Positions 1 through 8,717 of a stretch of DNA of 64,000 nt are shown here, in pieces (the stretch's first letter is position 1; the number at the start of each line of letters is the position of its first letter). This DNA comes from an uncultured Lachnospiraceae bacterium (GTDB taxonomy: Bacteria > Bacillota > Clostridia > Lachnospirales > Lachnospiraceae): positions 1 through 64,000 of the forward strand of contig CAKRFU010000008.1 of NCBI GenBank assembly GCA_934320845.1. Reading direction: 5' to 3'. The notes under the pieces are model-generated. The model was not told the DNA's origin. It was given only the letters and a program-made list of their open reading frames with translations, and made no database searches. Made by a program: the position numbers and the translations under genes.

Positions 1-2
1 AA

Positions 3-128
3 AAAGTGGTAAAAACAAAGAAATGGTTTGGATTTCGTCTGCATCTTTTATCAGATGTAAAATATGAACTGCCGATTTATTATGAAGTGACAAAAGCATC
101 GAAAAGTTTATATCAATCTCTGCGTTAA
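3..128 (+). pseudogene. Transposase remnant (IS1182/IS5-like DDE), 5' end outside window
   Basis: The reading frame open from the window edge encodes KKWFGFRLHLLSD, KYELPIYYEVTKAS and then a stop. This resembles the catalytic-core strand region of IS1182/IS5-type DDE transposases. Those proteins normally continue far beyond the VTKAS motif, but here the frame ends 8 residues later (KSLYQSLR). The break falls just where a sequence shared with 24803-24840 begins (near 101), so the gene looks interrupted or replaced by another repeat. The family assignment rests on about 30 residues and is tentative. Confidence 0.55.
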
Positions 129-200
129 AAAGCCACAGCGAAAATAATTCATAAAAATATAATATTGAATAATTTGTTTTTATGACGTAAAATAAAAAAG
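101..200. repeat. Dispersed repeat copy A (shared with 24801-24870)
   Basis: AAAGTTTATATCAAT at 103-117 is identical to 24803-24817. The similarity continues through TGCGTTAAA and more weakly to a TTTTATGACG-like stretch near 176. Copy B has an inverted partner of the 15-mer just upstream and copy A does not. It is probably the terminus of an IS or MITE, and it lies across the truncated end of the transposase remnant. The outer boundaries are approximate. Confidence 0.5.
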
Positions 201-222
201 TACCCTGTTCAAAACGAGTGCG

Positions 223-251
223 TTGTTAAAATGTTATAGCATTTTTATAAT
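223..251 (+). promoter_or_regulatory. Sigma-A-type promoter for pncB
   Basis: TTGTTA at 223-228 and a perfect TATAAT at 246-251 are separated by 17 bp. Transcription would start near 258, leaving about 105 nt of leader before pncB. Confidence 0.65.
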
Positions 252-284
252 GTATAGCCGGCATCTCTGTTTTATTTACATTTA

Positions 285-325
285 GACCAGTGCAGGAGGA
301 ATGCGCGGCTGCAGGGTATTTTTTT
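285..325 (+). promoter_or_regulatory. Attenuator-like hairpin in the pncB leader
   Basis: ACC and TGCA segments at about 285-294 can pair with TGCA and GGT at 310-317, followed by seven T residues (319-325). The loop holds an AGGAGG (294-299) placed only one base before an ATG (301) that opens an 8-codon frame ending in TGA at 325-327. That TGA overlaps ATG 327. This could be a terminator-type attenuator or a decoy ribosome site. It matches no riboswitch class I recognise. Confidence 0.3.
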
Positions 326-362
326 GATGCAAAGAATGCACAGAGTGAAAGTGAGGCTCAAA

Positions 363-1568
363 ATGAGATTACATCCAATTATTACATCATTGCTTGAACA
401 GGATATGTATAAATTTTCAATGGGACAGGCAATATATCATCAATTTTCCGATTACAAAACGACATGGACATTTAAGTGCAGAAACGAGGATGTTTATTTT
501 ACGGAGGAAATGGTAGAAGAAATAAGGGAACAGATTAAAAATTTTTGTAAACTCAGATTTACAGAGGAAGAATTGGAATATTTAGATAATATAAAATGGA
601 TAAAAGGTTCATATGTTGATTTCCTAAGATTATGGCAGCCGAGGTATGAGGATTTTTCGATTACAACTGACGGAGACAGAGGGCTTTCAATAGAGACAGC
701 AGGGACATGGTTAAATACATCAATGTATGAAATACCGACACTTGCGATTGTGAATGAAGTATATTTCAGAATGGCATACGATTATGAAAGTCTGCTTAAA
801 AGTTTTAAGGAGAGGCTTCTTGAGAAAAAGAGGATGATTGAAAGTGGTGAGTACAAACTTGGTAATTATTCTGAATTTGGACTTCGCAGGCGACTTTCGG
901 CAGAGGCACAGGAATATGCTATCGAGGAATTAAACAGTGCAAAAACAAATGAATCAGCGTTTGTCGGAACGTCAAATGTTTATCTTGCAAAGAAGCATAA
1001 ACTTACACCTGTCGGAACGATGGCGCATGAATGGATTATGTGTTCCGGCCAGGGAAATAAAAAACATAACCCTGCATATTCAAACTGGTATGCACTTGAT
1101 GCATGGGTAAAAGAGTACGGCGTATTAAACGGAACGGCTCTTACCGACACAATTACAACGGACTGTTTTTTAAGAGATTTCCAGTTGACATATGCAACAC
1201 TTTTCAGCGGAGTACGTCATGATAGCGGTGACCCTGTAGAGTGGGGTGAGAAAATGATAGCTCACTATAAAAATCTTGGTGTGAATCCGGAAATGAAAAC
1301 ACTTTTGTTTAGTGACAGTCTTGATTTTAAGCGTGCTGATATGATAAGAAAACATTTTGAAGGAAAAATAAAAGTTGCATTTGGAATAGGAACTTATATT
1401 TCAAACGATACGGATGTTGATGCACTCAATATTGTTATGAAAGTGACAAAGTGCAATGCGACTGATGTTGCAAAGATATCTGACACACATGGAAAAGAGA
1501 TGTGTCAGAATCCGGAATATGTCGATTATCTGCAAAGATGTATTGACTGGAGAATGAAAAATGAGTAA
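363..1568 (+). CDS. pncB: Nicotinate phosphoribosyltransferase
   Basis: Converts nicotinate and PRPP (ATP-stimulated) to nicotinate mononucleotide in the Preiss-Handler route of NAD salvage. From the ATG at 363 the protein has 401 residues, matching the roughly 400-residue enterobacterial PncB branch rather than the longer form common in Firmicutes. GTMAHEW contains His222, which corresponds to the autophosphorylated histidine of that branch. HDSGDP, near residue 286, fits the phosphoribosyl-binding region. TTG 324 and ATG 327 also read in frame, but only 363 has a suitable ribosome site (GTGAGG at 351-356) and gives the family length. The gene is monocistronic with its own promoter and a long leader. 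The PncB-like sequence continues to the C-terminal YLQRCIDWRMK end, so it appears intact. Confidence 0.9.
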   Translation: MRLHPIITSLLEQDMYKFSMGQAIYHQFSDYKTTWTFKCRNEDVYFTEEMVEEIREQIKNFCKLRFTEEELEYLDNIKWIKGSYVDFLRLWQPRYEDFSITTDGDRGLSIETAGTWLNTSMYEIPTLAIVNEVYFRMAYDYESLLKSFKERLLEKKRMIESGEYKLGNYSEFGLRRRLSAEAQEYAIEELNSAKTNESAFVGTSNVYLAKKHKLTPVGTMAHEWIMCSGQGNKKHNPAYSNWYALDAWVKEYGVLNGTALTDTITTDCFLRDFQLTYATLFSGVRHDSGDPVEWGEKMIAHYKNLGVNPEMKTLLFSDSLDFKRADMIRKHFEGKIKVAFGIGTYISNDTDVDALNIVMKVTKCNATDVAKISDTHGKEMCQNPEYVDYLQRCIDWRMKNE

Positions 1569-1605
1569 AAAGAGATAAAATGATAAAAAGTATCAGTATA
1601 CTTTC

Positions 1606-1667
1606 TTGACAAGATACCCCTACTGGGTATATATTATGGAAAACGTGATATATACCTCGTAGGGGTA
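1606..1667 (+). promoter_or_regulatory. CsoR-type operators overlapping the copper operon promoter
   Basis: TTGACA at 1606-1611 and TATATT at 1630-1635 (18 bp apart) form the promoter. TACCCCTACTGGGTA at 1615-1629 fits the CsoR operator pattern (TACCC, about 5 bp, GGGTA) and fills the spacer. A second inverted site, TACCTCGTAGGGGTA, lies at 1653-1667 downstream of the start. Repressor bound here would block polymerase, and copper would release it. Confidence 0.75.
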
Positions 1668-1726
1668 TTTATCATTGCTTTAAATGATAACTGAAAATTT
1701 ACAAACATTTTGAAAGGAATGGTGAT

Positions 1727-2104
1727 TTGTTATATATGGAACAAAAACGGATAAATGGGAATAATGATATTGATATATCGGATATTGCCGATACTTCAGA
1801 AAAAAAATGCTGCTGTTGCGGCAATACGAAAAAAACTGAACGTGCCCAGACAGACAAAAAGAAACTTATGAATCGTCTTAGCCGTATTGAAGGGCAGATT
1901 CGTGGGATTAAGAAAATGCTTGAAAATGACGCTTATTGTAATGACATACTTATACAATCTGCGGCTGTGAGTGCGGCGGTAAATGCATTTAACAGAGAAC
2001 TCTTGTCAAATCATATTCATTCTTGTGTAGTAAGAGACATAAGAGAGGGAAATGACGAGGTTGTGGATGAGCTGATGGGAACATTGCAAAAGCTTATGAA
2101 ATAA
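1727..2104 (+). CDS. csoR: CsoR-family copper-sensing repressor
   Basis: All-helical metal-sensing repressor of 125 residues. The core (about residues 40-125) contains RLSRIEGQIRGIKKMLE and the ligand set Cys in AYCNDIL and His/Cys in HIHSC, as expected for Cu(I) binding by CsoR. The N-terminus carries an extra KKCCCCGNTKK cysteine cluster that is not part of the classical fold. TTG 1727 is well spaced from GAAAGG at 1712-1717; ATG 1736 is the alternative start. Two CsoR-type boxes lie in its own promoter, implying autoregulation, and the copper ATPase follows 39 bp downstream. A related family member sensing another metal is possible but unlikely given the neighbours. Confidence 0.88.
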   Translation: MLYMEQKRINGNNDIDISDIADTSEKKCCCCGNTKKTERAQTDKKKLMNRLSRIEGQIRGIKKMLENDAYCNDILIQSAAVSAAVNAFNRELLSNHIHSCVVRDIREGNDEVVDELMGTLQKLMK

Positions 2105-2143
2105 AGTAAATAGTTTGAAAAATTGTGAGAAATGGAGGATAAA

Positions 2144-4390
2144 ATGGAACAGTTTAAAGTTACGGGAATGCATTGTGCTGCCTGCAGTGCACGAGTCGAA
2201 AAAGCAGTTTTGAAAGTGCCTGGTGTGACTTCTTGTGCAGTCAGCCTTTTGACAAATTCAATGGGTGTTGAAGGAGATGCGGATGCACAGACAATTATAT
2301 CGGCTGTAAAACAGGCAGGATACGGAGCATCATTGAAGGGTGAAAATGAAAGCCCGGAGGCGGCAGAAGCAGGACTTGAAGATACAGATACACCTGCACT
2401 TAGAAAACGTCTTATAGCTTCGATAGTTTTTTTGGTGGTTTTAATGTATTTTTCAATGGGACATATGATGTGGGGCTGGCCGCTTCCTAAGTGGTTTGAT
2501 GGAAATCATGTTGCTATGGGACTTTTACAAATGATTCTTGTAGCAATTATCATGATAATAAACCAGCATTTCTTTATAAACGGATTTAAGGGTCTTATAA
2601 ATCGTTCTCCTAATATGGATACGCTTGTTGCACTGGGTTCAATGGCATCATTTGTGTGGAGCGTATATGTATTATTTGCCATGACGGGAGCACAGGCTGC
2701 GGGAAATGAGAAAGCTGTCATGGATTACATGATGGATTTTTATTTTGAGTCTGCGGCAATGATTCTTACACTTATAACGGTAGGAAAAATGCTTGAAGCG
2801 CATTCTAAGGGAAAAACAACAGATGCACTCAAAGGACTTATGGATCTTGCACCTAAGACTGCAGTAATAGTAAAAGACGGTGAGGAAAAAACTGTTGCAG
2901 TAAAGCGTGTAAAAAAAGGAGATATTTTTGTTGTAAAACCGGGTGAGAGTATTCCTGTAGACGGGGTTATAATAGAAGGCGGCAGTGCCGTCAATGAATC
3001 TGCACTTACAGGTGAAAGTATTCCTGTAGACAAAGAAGTCGGAGATATGGTATCGGCGGCTACAATAAACCAGTCGGGCTATATTAAATGTGAGGCAACA
3101 AGAGTCGGAGAAGATACAACATTATCACAGATTATAAAGATGGTTAGCGATGCGGCTGCAACAAAAGCTCCGATAGCGAAAATTGCCGACAAGGTATCAG
3201 GTGTGTTTGTTCCTGTTGTTATTATTCTTGCCATTATGACAACAGTTGTATGGCTTATAGCAGGAAAAGAAGTCGGTTATGCGCTTGCCAGAGGTATTTC
3301 AGTGCTTGTTATAAGCTGCCCTTGTGCACTTGGACTTGCTACTCCTGTTGCGATTATGGTAGGAAACGGTGTGGGAGCAAAAAACGGTATTCTGTTTAAG
3401 ACAGCGGTTTCACTTGAGGAGACAGGCAGGGTAAAAATAGTTGCGCTTGACAAAACAGGTACAATAACAAAGGGAGAGCCTAGAGTAACAGATATAATCC
3501 CAATGATAGGATATGATGAGGAAACTTTGTTAAAACTGGCATATTCTCTTGAGGCAAAAAGTGAACATCCATTGGCGAAAGCTGTTGTTAATGAGGCGGA
3601 ATGCAGAGATATCAAGGCATATGCTTTGGATGATTTCAAAGTGCTTCCGGGAAATGGTCTTACGGCATCACATAACGGAAGTAAGATTATAGGAGGAAGT
3701 TTTAAATTTATAAGTGAGCTGGCAGAAGTATCGGATGAATTTGGTAAGAAGGCAGAAATGCTTGCAGAGGAAGGAAAAACCCCGCTTCTTTTTATGCAGG
3801 ATGATAAAGTGTGTGGTATTATAGCTGTAGCAGATACAATAAAGGAAGACAGTCCGGCAGCAATTAAGGATTTAAAAGATATGGGAATTAAGGTTGTCAT
3901 GCTTACCGGTGATAATGAGAGGACTGCAAATGCAATAGGAGCACAGGCGGGAGTTGACGAAGTAATAGCAGGTGTTCTTCCTGATGGAAAAGAAAGTGTG
4001 ATAAGGGAACTTATGGATCAGGGGAAAGTAGCAATGGTTGGAGACGGAATCAACGATGCTCCGGCCCTAACAAGAGCTAATGTAGGAATTGCAATCGGTG
4101 CAGGTGCTGACATAGCTATGGATGCGGCAGATGTTGTGCTTATGAAGAGCAGATTAAGTGATGTTCCGGCAGCAATCAGACTCAGCCGGCATACAATAAA
4201 AAATATTCATGAAAATCTGTTTTGGGCATTTATATATAATATTATCGGAATACCGCTTGCAGCAGGTGTCTGGATACCGATATTCGGCTGGACATTAAAT
4301 CCGATGTTTGGAGCTCTGGCAATGAGTTTATCCAGCTTTTGCGTTGTGACAAATGCATTGAGGTTAAACTTTGTAAAAATAAAAAATTAA
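2144..4390 (+). CDS. copA: Copper-exporting P1B-type ATPase
   Basis: ATP-driven Cu(I) efflux pump of the cytoplasmic membrane, 748 residues. In order: one N-terminal heavy-metal domain with GMHCAAC (Cys11, Cys14), paired membrane helices, the actuator loop with TGES (about residue 289), the transmembrane metal site SCPCALG (about 392), the phosphorylation motif DKTGT (about 436), the nucleotide-binding hinge GDGINDAPA (about 632) and the last helices with MSLSSF. CPC plus the C-terminal MxxSS pattern indicates copper/silver specificity (P1B-1). An upstream in-frame ATG (2132) precedes the GGAGG ribosome site at 2134-2138, so 2144 is the start. It is co-transcribed with csoR and the HMA protein. 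Confidence 0.95.
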   Translation: MEQFKVTGMHCAACSARVEKAVLKVPGVTSCAVSLLTNSMGVEGDADAQTIISAVKQAGYGASLKGENESPEAAEAGLEDTDTPALRKRLIASIVFLVVLMYFSMGHMMWGWPLPKWFDGNHVAMGLLQMILVAIIMIINQHFFINGFKGLINRSPNMDTLVALGSMASFVWSVYVLFAMTGAQAAGNEKAVMDYMMDFYFESAAMILTLITVGKMLEAHSKGKTTDALKGLMDLAPKTAVIVKDGEEKTVAVKRVKKGDIFVVKPGESIPVDGVIIEGGSAVNESALTGESIPVDKEVGDMVSAATINQSGYIKCEATRVGEDTTLSQIIKMVSDAAATKAPIAKIADKVSGVFVPVVIILAIMTTVVWLIAGKEVGYALARGISVLVISCPCALGLATPVAIMVGNGVGAKNGILFKTAVSLEETGRVKIVALDKTGTITKGEPRVTDIIPMIGYDEETLLKLAYSLEAKSEHPLAKAVVNEAECRDIKAYALDDFKVLPGNGLTASHNGSKIIGGSFKFISELAEVSDEFGKKAEMLAEEGKTPLLFMQDDKVCGIIAVADTIKEDSPAAIKDLKDMGIKVVMLTGDNERTANAIGAQAGVDEVIAGVLPDGKESVIRELMDQGKVAMVGDGINDAPALTRANVGIAIGAGADIAMDAADVVLMKSRLSDVPAAIRLSRHTIKNIHENLFWAFIYNIIGIPLAAGVWIPIFGWTLNPMFGALAMSLSSFCVVTNALRLNFVKIKN

Positions 4391-4403
4391 AACAATAGAC
4401 ATT

Positions 4404-4440
4404 CATTATCATAAATGGAAGAATATATTTATTGATAATG
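4404..4440 (+). promoter_or_regulatory. Hairpin between copA and the HMA chaperone gene
   Basis: CATTATCATAAAT (4404-4416) is nearly complementary to ATTTATTGATAATG (4427-4440), with a 10-nt loop. There is no T-run, so it is more likely an RNA-stability or translation element than a terminator. It ends about 10 nt before the AGGAGG of the next gene. Confidence 0.4.
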
Positions 4441-4462
4441 CAGCAGACAGGAGGAAAAAATT

Positions 4463-4714
4463 ATGATAAAGACAACAGTAGGAATTGATGGAATGATGTG
4501 TGGAATGTGTGAGAGCCATGTAAATGATGCTATAAGAAAGTCATTCGATGTAAAAAAAGTATCATCATCACACAGCAAGAAGAAAACAGAAATAATTTCT
4601 GAGGAAGCAATAGATGAGGATAAGCTTCGTGCTGTTATAGACGAAACAGGATATACTGTATTATCGGTAGAATCAGAGCCATACAAGAAAAAGGGTTTTG
4701 GGCTTTTTAAATAA
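4463..4714 (+). CDS. Small HMA-domain copper chaperone, CopZ-like
   Basis: An 83-residue ferredoxin-like heavy-metal-associated domain. The metal motif reads GMMCGMCESH, a CxxC in the usual first loop, and the C-terminal GYTVLSVES strand fits the fold. It probably passes Cu(I) to CopA, encoded just upstream under the same CsoR-controlled promoter. The middle is Lys/Ser-rich (KKVSSSHSKKK), where classical CopZ has a more regular beta strand, and a basic KKKGFGLFK tail follows. It may therefore be a diverged chaperone. Start supported by ACAGGAGG at about 4447-4454. Confidence 0.75.
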   Translation: MIKTTVGIDGMMCGMCESHVNDAIRKSFDVKKVSSSHSKKKTEIISEEAIDEDKLRAVIDETGYTVLSVESEPYKKKGFGLFK

Positions 4715-4767
4715 GAAAATCTTTATCTGAAAATTGCAGAAAATAAAAAAACAAAATCAAAAAGAAG

Positions 4768-4835
4768 AAGTGACGAAAAACATCGTTTGTTGCGCTGCAG
4801 ATATGAGCAGCAATTAAAAGTGTTTTACGTCACTT
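4768..4835 (+). terminator. Terminator of the copper operon
   Basis: AAGTGACGAAAAACA (4768-4782) pairs with TGTTTTACGTCACTT (4821-4835) with one mismatch. A smaller inner hairpin (TTGC/CTGC with GCAGCAA) lies in the loop, and the outer stem runs into TTTTTT. The long two-level stem is larger than a standard intrinsic terminator. Confidence 0.6.
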
Positions 4836-4849
4836 TTTTCCTTGTCAGG

Positions 4850-4878
4850 TTGACATGTGAAAAAGCGTAAATTATAAT
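4850..4878 (+). promoter_or_regulatory. Consensus promoter for the BspA-like gene
   Basis: TTGACA at 4850-4855, a 17-bp spacer, then TATAAT at 4873-4878. The roughly 90-nt leader contains a small GACGCA/TGCGTC hairpin near 4900-4912. Confidence 0.8.
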
Positions 4879-4976
4879 GATAGTATTAAGATTCTTAGGA
4901 CGCAGTGCGTCTTTTGGATTAAAATGTATATACAAATTTTGCATAAGCAAAACGATTTTATAGGGAGGAAGAGTAT

Positions 4977-7922
4977 ATGAATCGAAAAAAGAAGAGTATG
5001 AGAAAACGGATTTTAGCATTGGCATTGGCAGCCGGAATGGTGGTGTCAGGATACAGCGGAAACGGCTTTGTGATGACATCATTTGCGGCAGAGAGTGAAA
5101 CGGGGAATACGGGGAAATTTGATCATGACAAGTTTTCATATACAATAAAAAATAATAAACTCACAATAGAGGGAGAAGGGGATATGCCTGATTTTGAAAG
5201 TGGGACTGCTCCGTGGAAAAGCAGGCTTGCTGATATAAGTGTCATTGAAATAGGTGACAAGATTACTTCAGTGGGAGAGAATGCATTTGATGTTGAAAAT
5301 GACTCTGTCATTGAGGTGATACTGCCACCTACACTTAAAAAGATTAAAAGTAAAGCATTTGCTAATTTGAAGAAACTTGATACACTTATCATAGGTCCTT
5401 TAATTTCAGTGAGCAATGTCTCAGAGAATGCATTTGAAGGTTCAAAATCTCCGGCAAAATGGTGTTATCTCGGAGAGGGCAGTTGTCCTGAAACATTCGG
5501 CGGAATGACTTTTCAAAATGGAAGTGAAACAGCTGATGTTGCCATTTCTATAACAAAACATTATTACAACAGTGATGGTAAGGATGAAAAGAGTAGTACA
5601 GCCAAATACATACCAGAAGATATAGCTAAGGAAACTTTATATGATGGTAAAGATATATCGTGTAACATAAAAAATTTTCCAAGTGGAGAAGACGGTGCAT
5701 ATACATGGTATACTGATGAGAAAATGACAGGGTCTGTATTTAATTATAAGGACATTACAAAAAGTGTTTTTGATTTATATGGAAAGATGGAAGTCGCATC
5801 AGCGTCGCCGTCAGTTTCACCGTCAGCATCACCGAGTGCGTCACCGTCAGTTTCACCGAGTGTGTCACCGTCAGTTTCACCGTCAGCATCACCAAGCGCA
5901 TCGGCGTCACCGACTGCTACACCTACGCCGACTAAAGATCCGGTTTCTCCTAAACAGCAGCCGGTTATCGGAAATGTAACCTGTGTAGGAACAGTTTCAC
6001 CGGCAACAAGTTATGATGAGGTTAAATTGGCAAGAACGGACAATACAGTTCCGGGAACATTGAAGTTAAAACCAACTGATTTTAGCAGAAGCGGAAGCAA
6101 TCAGTGTGATTATGTATTTACACCGACAGACACCGGTAAATATGCAGAAGTTACAGGAAAAGTCTCGGTGACTGTTGAGAAAGACACATTGACTTCAATA
6201 ACTGCTGACGGTAATTTACAGAAGGGTACTTATAAATATGGTGAAAGCTTTGATATAAGCGGTTTGAAAGTAACAGCGCACTTCCAAAGCAGAAAGTCGA
6301 AAGATGTTACAAATTATGTAAAGACAACTGAACTGAAAGTAGGAACTGCAAGTGTTGATATTTCATATACTTTTGACAGTGTTACAAAGAAACTTACATA
6401 TACAGGATTTGTAGTTGGAAAGGGAGATATTCCATCAGGAGCACCTAAAGATGCTGAAGTGGCAAATACAATAAAGACAGTAAGTGCGGCGGCATCTACA
6501 GTTTTGGGCACCGGAAGCAAATGGAAGTTTGATTCTGCCAAATTAAGTACAGTGATTCCGGCAGGTGGCAGTGTGGATGTTACAGCAACATACGCAGGAA
6601 GTGATGCTTCGAGCTATACAAATATAACAAAAACTGTCAAGATAAGCAGACAGGCATGTGTCGATAGTGATAAGATAGTTTATACCGGAAATGGAGAAAA
6701 AGCACCTACATGTACTGAGGCAGGTGTAGGTCATACAGTATGCAGCAAGTGCGGTGACGTTATGAGAACAAATATACAGGTAGCGGCATTGGGACACAAA
6801 ATAGAGTATGTGGCAGCAAAGAGTGCAACATGTGTAGAAAAAGGAAATGATGCTTATTATAAATGCAAAAATTGTGGAAAGACATATGTAGATTCAGCAG
6901 GAAAAACAGAAATTACACCTAAAACATATGATGCATTAGGTCACAAATATGACGGACAGACACCTACATATAGCTGGTCATCAGATCATAAGAGCTGTGT
7001 TGCTTCAATAGCATGTAAAGTGTGCAATACTAAGGTGACGGAGACAGCACAGAGTGTTTGCAAAACATTGCAGGAAGCTACATGTCAAAGTGAAGGTGAA
7101 GCACTTTATATGGCTGATTTTAAAAATACCGCATTCAGTGTACAGTTTGAATATGGAAAACTTCCAAGAACAGGTCATTTTCTTAAAAAGATAGAGAGAG
7201 TGGAGGCTACTGACACAACAGAAGGCAATATTGAATATTATGAATGTACAGTATGTAATAAGCTGTTTTATGACAGTACAGGTTCAATTGAGATTACCGA
7301 TAAATCAAGTATTGTAATTCCTGCTAAAGGAGTGACACCTACACCAAAGCCGGCTGAGACACCGAATCCATCAGAGACATCAAAGCCGTCACAGGCTACA
7401 CCAAAGCCGGTTGATACCAGCGTTCGTGATACATCAGGGGCAATTTACAGAGTTACAAGTTCAGATTCAAAGAATCCAACAGTAGAATACAAAAAAACAG
7501 ATGACATTGTGGGTGGAAATGTCAAGATAAAAAGTTCTGTAAAAGTATTGGGAATTACCTATAAAATTACTGCCATAGCTGCCAATACATTTAAGAACAA
7601 CAAAAAAATCACAAGCGTGACAGTTGGAAACAATGTCACTTCTATAGGAAAAAGTGCATTTGAAAAATGTGCAAAATTAAAGAGTGTAACGCTGAGCAAA
7701 AATGTTGAGAGTATAGGAAAAAATGCATTTAAGGGTTGTAAGAAATTGAAGAAGATTACTATTAAATCAACTAAACTTGATGCTGATGGTGTTAAGAAAG
7801 GTGCTTTTAGTGGAATCAGCAAAAAAGTTGTTGTGAAAGTGCCTAAGAGCAAATACTCATCTTATAAAAAGTTATTAAGGGCAAAAGGTCTTAATAAAAA
7901 AGTCAAAATAAAGAAAATATAG
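4977..7922 (+). CDS. Large secreted BspA-like leucine-rich-repeat protein
   Basis: A 981-residue exported protein. Residues 1-38 form a signal peptide (basic start, ILALALAAGMVVSG core, cleavage near SFAAES). A BspA/LRR_5 block follows (about 50-160), then a Ser/Pro/Ala low-complexity linker (about 276-320) and an Ig-like domain (about 395-485, motif YKYGESFDISGLKVTA). Four CxxC knuckles come next (CSKCGD, CKNCGK, CKVCNT, CTVCNK; about 580-770), then a Pro/Thr linker and a C-terminal BspA block (about 830-970) with repeats ending in Lys-rich strands. No LPxTG anchor or dockerin is visible, so retention probably depends on wall association. Likely role: surface adhesion or interaction; not specific. 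It has its own strong promoter and terminator. Confidence 0.75.
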   Translation: MNRKKKSMRKRILALALAAGMVVSGYSGNGFVMTSFAAESETGNTGKFDHDKFSYTIKNNKLTIEGEGDMPDFESGTAPWKSRLADISVIEIGDKITSVGENAFDVENDSVIEVILPPTLKKIKSKAFANLKKLDTLIIGPLISVSNVSENAFEGSKSPAKWCYLGEGSCPETFGGMTFQNGSETADVAISITKHYYNSDGKDEKSSTAKYIPEDIAKETLYDGKDISCNIKNFPSGEDGAYTWYTDEKMTGSVFNYKDITKSVFDLYGKMEVASASPSVSPSASPSASPSVSPSVSPSVSPSASPSASASPTATPTPTKDPVSPKQQPVIGNVTCVGTVSPATSYDEVKLARTDNTVPGTLKLKPTDFSRSGSNQCDYVFTPTDTGKYAEVTGKVSVTVEKDTLTSITADGNLQKGTYKYGESFDISGLKVTAHFQSRKSKDVTNYVKTTELKVGTASVDISYTFDSVTKKLTYTGFVVGKGDIPSGAPKDAEVANTIKTVSAAASTVLGTGSKWKFDSAKLSTVIPAGGSVDVTATYAGSDASSYTNITKTVKISRQACVDSDKIVYTGNGEKAPTCTEAGVGHTVCSKCGDVMRTNIQVAALGHKIEYVAAKSATCVEKGNDAYYKCKNCGKTYVDSAGKTEITPKTYDALGHKYDGQTPTYSWSSDHKSCVASIACKVCNTKVTETAQSVCKTLQEATCQSEGEALYMADFKNTAFSVQFEYGKLPRTGHFLKKIERVEATDTTEGNIEYYECTVCNKLFYDSTGSIEITDKSSIVIPAKGVTPTPKPAETPNPSETSKPSQATPKPVDTSVRDTSGAIYRVTSSDSKNPTVEYKKTDDIVGGNVKIKSSVKVLGITYKITAIAANTFKNNKKITSVTVGNNVTSIGKSAFEKCAKLKSVTLSKNVESIGKNAFKGCKKLKKITIKSTKLDADGVKKGAFSGISKKVVVKVPKSKYSSYKKLLRAKGLNKKVKIKKI
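5803..5935 (+). repeat. Short tandem repeat coding a Ser-Pro-Ala/Val linker
   Basis: Imperfect repeats of the hexamer class TCACCG/TCAGYR encode SPSASPSVSPSVSP-type units. The repeat unit is a multiple of three bases, so slippage would change linker length without breaking the frame. Confidence 0.8.
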
Positions 7923-7943
7923 AATATATATAAAGTAATTGTT

Positions 7944-7985
7944 AAAAAGCCGGACAATTGAGAATAGATAATTGTTCGGCTTTTT
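7944..7985 (+). terminator. Intrinsic terminator after the BspA-like gene
   Basis: AAAAAGCCGGACAATT (7944-7959) pairs with AATTGTTCGGCTTTTT (7970-7985) with one G-U, ending in a T-run. Confidence 0.85.
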
Positions 7986-8009
7986 CAGAAAAATGAAAAG
8001 GAGAGAATA

Positions 8010-8717
8010 ATGTTAAGAATTGAAAATGTTACGAAAATATACGGGGAAAAGAAAGCTGTTGATAACCTGTCACTTCATATAAAAGAGGGAGAGATATATG
8101 GATTTATAGGCCACAATGGGGCAGGAAAGACAACAACATTGAAATCTGTAGTTGGAATTTTGAAGTTTGATGAGGGAAATATTTTTATAGATAACAAATC
8201 AATTGCTGACCAACCTATTGAATGCAAGAAAGAGATTGCATATATTCCTGACAACCCGGATATCTATGAATTTATGACGGGAATTAAGTATTTGAATTTT
8301 ATAGCAGATATTTTTCAGATTGGTGCGGACACGAGACAGGGACGCATAAAAAAGTATTCTGATATGTTTGAATTGACAGATGATCTGGGTCAGCCTATAG
8401 CTGCATATTCACATGGAATGAAACAAAAGCTTGCAATTATTTCAGCATGGATTCATGAGCCTAAGCTTATCATTATGGATGAGCCATTTGTTGGTCTTGA
8501 TCCAAAGGCTTCTCATTTACTTAAAGAAATGATGAGGGAATTTTGCGATAATGGGGGAGCTATTTTCTTCTCAACGCATGTACTTGAGGTGGCAGAGAAA
8601 CTTTGTGATAAAGTTGCCATAATCAAAGCAGGTAAACTTATAAAATCAGGTACTATGGATGAAGTAAAGGGTGATGACAGTCTTGAAGAGGTATTTTTGG
8701 AATTGGAGGAAAAATAA
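8010..8717 (+). CDS. ABC transporter ATP-binding protein
   Basis: Cytoplasmic ATPase of an ABC-2 type exporter, 235 residues. Walker A GHNGAGKTTT (about residues 34-43), the signature region YSHGMKQKLAI in place of a strict LSGGQ, Walker B LIIMDEP, the D-loop GLDPKA and the switch histidine in STHVLE are all present. This subfamily often serves antimicrobial-peptide, drug or lipid export, but the substrate cannot be told. Its stop overlaps the start of the permease gene (TAATG at 8715-8719), indicating translational coupling of the two subunits. Confidence 0.9.
   Translation: MLRIENVTKIYGEKKAVDNLSLHIKEGEIYGFIGHNGAGKTTTLKSVVGILKFDEGNIFIDNKSIADQPIECKKEIAYIPDNPDIYEFMTGIKYLNFIADIFQIGADTRQGRIKKYSDMFELTDDLGQPIAAYSHGMKQKLAIISAWIHEPKLIIMDEPFVGLDPKASHLLKEMMREFCDNGGAIFFSTHVLEVAEKLCDKVAIIKAGKLIKSGTMDEVKGDDSLEEVFLELEEK

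Noticed and set aside
2132..2143. Upstream start for copA
   Set aside because: The ATG at 2132 lies before the GGAGG (2134-2138) that correctly precedes ATG 2144.
4768..4835. Small structured RNA in the gap after the copper operon
   Set aside because: The two-level stem ends in a T-run and no separate promoter precedes it; simplest reading is a terminator.
5803..5935. CRISPR-like array
   Set aside because: Short hexamer-based repeats lie in frame inside a gene and code a Ser-Pro linker; no spacers or cas genes.
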